64,000 bases of DNA from Bacteroidales bacterium UBA4814 (lineage in GTDB: Bacteria; Bacteroidota; Bacteroidia; Bacteroidales; UBA7960), in assembly GCA_002402465.1 (NCBI GenBank), contig DHFW01000054.1, positions 1 to 64,000 on the forward strand, given 5' to 3'. A program made the translations under genes and the position numbers. Positions 61,529-64,000 of this stretch are shown piece after piece; positions within the stretch are counted from its first letter, which is position 1, and each line of letters begins with the position of its first letter. The notes below the pieces were generated by a model that worked only from the letters and a program-made list of their open reading frames with translations, was not told the origin of the DNA and made no database searches.

Positions 61529-61795
61529 ATGGCCATTACCTTTTTCAAAACCCCCAGGAACAAAAAGTACGATTACCGGCCTGTGTATTACGATGCCAAG
61601 AAGGAAGAGCGCGAGAAGCGCCTGAAGACGGCCTACGAGGAGGGCGGCGACAAATACGAGCAGGCTCTTCGCGACCGCATACAGATGCGTTGGAAAAGGG
61701 GCTCGGCTGCCCGCGACAAGCGTGCTTCCAACCAGCGGCTGGTCATTATTATGGTGGTGATCTTTATGCTGGCTTACCTGGTGTTTTTCCGCTAA
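61529..61795 (+). CDS. Small conserved membrane protein upstream of mutL
   Basis: From the ATG at 61529 (MAITFFKTPRNKKYDYRPVY) the protein has 88 residues. The N-terminal 60 residues are highly charged and helical (YYDAKKEEREKRLKTAYEEG); the C-terminus is one membrane helix (LVIIMVVIFMLAYLVFF). The pattern is conserved just before mutL in many Bacteroidota. The function is not known. mutL starts 24 bases downstream. Confidence 0.7.
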   Translation: MAITFFKTPRNKKYDYRPVYYDAKKEEREKRLKTAYEEGGDKYEQALRDRIQMRWKRGSAARDKRASNQRLVIIMVVIFMLAYLVFFR

Positions 61796-61819
61796 AAAAT
61801 AATCCTGAACTCCTGCTGA

Positions 61820-63676
61820 ATGTCAGATGTGATAAAACTGCTTCCCGACTCGGTGGCCAACCAGATTGCAGCCGGTGAGGTGATTCAACGGCCCGCCTCG
61901 GCGGTTAAGGAGCTGCTTGAAAACGCCATTGACGCCGGTGCTACACAGGTTAAACTCATTGTGAAGGATGCCGGACGCACCCTGATTCAGGTTACCGACA
62001 ATGGGAAAGGCATGAGCGAAACGGATGCCCGCATGTGCTTTGAACGCCATGCAACCTCCAAAATAAATCATGCGAGCGATCTCTTTTCCATTCGTACCAT
62101 GGGCTTCAGAGGTGAAGCCCTGGCTTCCATTGCTGCCATTGCCCGGGTTGAACTTAAAACCCGAACCGCCTATGCCAACCTGGGAACAGAAGTGATTGTT
62201 GAGGGCTCTGTTACGGAAGCGCAGCAGCCTTGCCAAAGCCCAGTGGGAACCAGCATTGCCGTTAAGAATTTGTTTTTCAACACTCCGGCCCGCCGCAATT
62301 TTCTAAAGTCGGATACGGTAGAAAAGGGTCATATTTACAATGAGCTTATTCGGATTGCCATGGCCCATCCAGAGGTAGCTTTTATGTATTACCAGAACGG
62401 GCAACTCACACACCAGTTCGAGAAATCGAACCTGAAACAGCGTATTGTCAATATTTTTGGCAACAACTACAATCAGCGCCTGGTGCCGGTAGAAGAAAAA
62501 ACCGAAATTGTGTCCATCAGCGGTTTTGTGGCCAAACCCGAATTTTCGAAAAAGAAGCGGGGCGAGCAGTTTTTCTTTGTAAACCACCGATTTATCCGGT
62601 CGTCATATCTGAACCATGCCGTCGATCAGGCATTCCAGGAGCTGATTCCAGAAGATATGTTTCCCGGCTTTTTCCTGTTTATGGAAACCGACCCGGGTCA
62701 GATCGATGTGAACGTACATCCCACCAAAACAGAAATCAAATTCCAGGATGAGCGCTACATTTACCAGATTTTGAAGTCGGCGATAAAACGATCGCTTGGG
62801 CGCTACAATATTTCACCCACCCTCGACTTTGAACGCGAAACGGCCTTTGATGATGTGTCTTTTACCAAAGATCAGCCGGTGCACCCGCCAAGCATTACCA
62901 TCAACCCCGACTACAACCCTTTCAACACGGGGCAACCGTCATCGCGTCCGCCCGGAAACCTTACCAGCCGTATCAATCCTTCGCAGTGGGAAAAGCTTTT
63001 TCCAGGACAGGACGACCAGCCCGAAGTTCCGGCACCCGAAACCATTCGCCCCGGCGATGGCAGGCAAACCACCCTGGCTCCCGGTTGGGAAGAGCCTGCT
63101 GTAGAAGCCGGTCCGAAAAAACCACTGCACTTGCACCAGCGTTTTATTCTGGCGCCGGTCAAGTCTGGCCTGATGGTTATTGACCACCAGCGTGCCCATG
63201 AGCGCATTCTCTTTGAACGCTTTCTGAAGAATTATGAAAACCGGCAATCAGCCTCGCAGCACCTGCTTTTCCCCGAAACCATCAGCCTCAGCGAACAGGA
63301 TGCCGATCTACTCAAGGAAATGCTGGAGCAAATGCGTGCCCTGGGCTTTGTGATGGACCCTATGGGAAAAAATACTTTCGTGGTGAGTGCCATTCCGGCC
63401 GAAATTCCCGAAAGCGAAAACCTGCAGGGACTGGTGGAGGGCATACTGGAAAACTTTAAATTAAACAAGGTTGAGATGAAGCTCGATGTGTTTACCAACC
63501 TGTCCCGTTCGTTGGCCCGGAGGCTGTCGCTCAAGCACGGAAAACACCTTGGCGAAGAAGAAATGATGGCCCTTACCGATGCCCTTTTTGCCTGCACCAT
63601 GCCTTATCAGTCGCCCGCCGGAAAGCCCACCCTGACCATCATTCCGCTGGCCGACCTTTCAGAAAAATTCAAGTAA
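61820..63676 (+). CDS. mutL: DNA mismatch repair protein MutL
   Basis: A protein of 618 residues. The N-terminal GHKL ATPase is complete: ELLENAIDAGATQVKL, QVTDNGKGMSETDA and TMGFRGEALASIAAIA. The C-terminal dimerisation domain follows a Pro-rich linker near residues 350-420. In nicking MutL proteins the C-terminal site reads DQHAxxE(x4)E; here it is DHQRAHERILFE, so the E-x4-E pair is kept but the DQHA residues are altered, and CPHGRP appears as SPAGKP. The endonuclease activity is therefore uncertain. The ATPase role in coupling MutS mismatch recognition to strand removal is expected. Confidence 0.93.
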   Translation: MSDVIKLLPDSVANQIAAGEVIQRPASAVKELLENAIDAGATQVKLIVKDAGRTLIQVTDNGKGMSETDARMCFERHATSKINHASDLFSIRTMGFRGEALASIAAIARVELKTRTAYANLGTEVIVEGSVTEAQQPCQSPVGTSIAVKNLFFNTPARRNFLKSDTVEKGHIYNELIRIAMAHPEVAFMYYQNGQLTHQFEKSNLKQRIVNIFGNNYNQRLVPVEEKTEIVSISGFVAKPEFSKKKRGEQFFFVNHRFIRSSYLNHAVDQAFQELIPEDMFPGFFLFMETDPGQIDVNVHPTKTEIKFQDERYIYQILKSAIKRSLGRYNISPTLDFERETAFDDVSFTKDQPVHPPSITINPDYNPFNTGQPSSRPPGNLTSRINPSQWEKLFPGQDDQPEVPAPETIRPGDGRQTTLAPGWEEPAVEAGPKKPLHLHQRFILAPVKSGLMVIDHQRAHERILFERFLKNYENRQSASQHLLFPETISLSEQDADLLKEMLEQMRALGFVMDPMGKNTFVVSAIPAEIPESENLQGLVEGILENFKLNKVEMKLDVFTNLSRSLARRLSLKHGKHLGEEEMMALTDALFACTMPYQSPAGKPTLTIIPLADLSEKFK

Positions 63677-63687
63677 CCTAATTTTAG

Positions 63688-63696
63688 TAAATTTGC
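63688..63696 (+). promoter_or_regulatory. Promoter -7 element candidate (TAAATTTGC) for the rhomboid gene
   Basis: It fits TAnnTTTGC and lies 12 bases after mutL, 82 bases before the rhomboid start. Confidence 0.45.
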
Positions 63697-63777
63697 CTCG
63701 CTCTTCTGCAAGATGCTTTTAGAAAACATTTTTAAATGGAAATGCGTTGATAATTATTATTCATAAAATTAAGGATA

Positions 63778-64000
63778 ATGCGAGTTGCTCCCGGTGGTTT
63801 TAATATGTTGCCCTTTGTCGTAAAGAATCTGCTGATAATAAACGGTTTGTTCTTTCTGGCAACCATAGGTTTCCTGACTACTTTTAATATTGACCTGTAC
63901 CGGGTTTTTGGGCTCCATTTTTTCGGGGCTACCGATTTTAAGCCATTTCAGCTGGTTACCTACATGTTTATGCATGGTAACTTTACTCATTTGTTTTTCA
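63778..64000 (+). CDS. Rhomboid family intramembrane serine protease, partial
   Basis: The frame is open from the ATG at 63778 to the right edge (74 codons plus one base). It begins MRVAPGGFNMLPFVVKNLLI and continues with a hydrophobic helix, then FGLHFFGATDFKPFQLVTYM and MFMHGNFTHLFF. The segment QLVTYMFMHGNFTHLFF is the N-terminal rhomboid signature (helix 2 with the conserved HxxxxH). The catalytic Ser and His lie beyond the window. A rhomboid gene after mutL is the common Bacteroidota order. Confidence 0.8.
   Translation, partial: MRVAPGGFNMLPFVVKNLLIINGLFFLATIGFLTTFNIDLYRVFGLHFFGATDFKPFQLVTYMFMHGNFTHLFF

Noticed and set aside
1..64000. CRISPR arrays, tRNA or rRNA genes, prophage, integrase, transposase
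   Set aside because: None was seen on either strand: no regularly spaced repeats, no cloverleaf-like sequence and no mobile-element protein motifs.

Overview
The window looks like a chromosomal segment of a free-living member of the Bacteroidota, probably Bacteroidales-like. The evidence is a set of lineage markers: a Bacteroidota-type RNA polymerase omega, DUF4835/PorD beside recN, a complete Bat aerotolerance operon, a SprB/HYR-type secreted protein, a TonB receptor with a carboxypeptidase-regulatory-like domain, and repeated TAnnTTTG(C) promoter -7 elements with no strong Shine-Dalgarno sequences. No rRNA, tRNA, CRISPR array, prophage, integrase or transposase was seen. Acyl-CoA dehydrogenase, ETF, a membrane Fe-S oxidoreductase and catalase-peroxidase suggest a respiring, oxygen-exposed organism; this is inference.

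Layout. 1-5.7 kb (minus): a large secreted adhesin-like protein cut by the left edge, about 0.6 kb of AT-rich DNA without a gene, then a TonB receptor followed by a frameshifted DUF2271-like gene. 6.2-7.4 kb (plus): a DUF2721 membrane protein and the decayed remains of a LiaF-like membrane gene and perhaps a LytS-type kinase. 7.4-12.3 kb: bamD-rpoZ, DUF4835, recN, fabI. 12.3-18.1 kb: etfB, etfA, a two-subunit membrane Fe-S oxidoreductase and an acyl-CoA dehydrogenase, which together form a fatty-acid oxidation and electron-transfer unit feeding the quinone pool. 18.2-24.8 kb: clpC divergent from gyrA and a TPR gene. 25-30 kb (minus): FkbM methyltransferase, a KAS III-like enzyme, and an ABC exporter-GntR/YtrA-DUF2807 operon with a candidate operator. 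30-31 kb: glutaminase.

31.1-39.4 kb: moxR, DUF58, a membrane protein and batA-batE, a full Bat operon linked to envelope and oxidative stress. 39.5-44.4 kb (minus): an ECF sigma factor with a membrane-anchored partner and a Spy-like periplasmic protein, preceded by a split transketolase whose two halves flank a secreted VWA protein. 44.6-50.5 kb: small membrane protein, ettA, a cyclic-nucleotide-domain/aspartase fusion, an orphan protein, a PepSY membrane protein and a His-rich lipoprotein. 50.7-56.4 kb: a stand-alone RQC-HRDC protein, an EamA transporter, a class A penicillin-binding protein and a sodium:solute symporter. 56.5-60.5 kb: Fur/PerR-like regulator next to katG, a shortened TlpA-like thioredoxin and a second Spy-like protein. 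60.8-64 kb: DUF6580, a small conserved membrane protein, mutL, and a rhomboid protease cut by the right edge.

I found no obvious new defence or mobile system. The most unusual items are the cNMP-domain aspartase, the VWA protein between the transketolase halves, the helicase-less RQC-HRDC protein, the decayed LiaF-like locus and the His-rich lipoprotein beside a PepSY protein. All identifications were made by reading the sequence; no database search was run.
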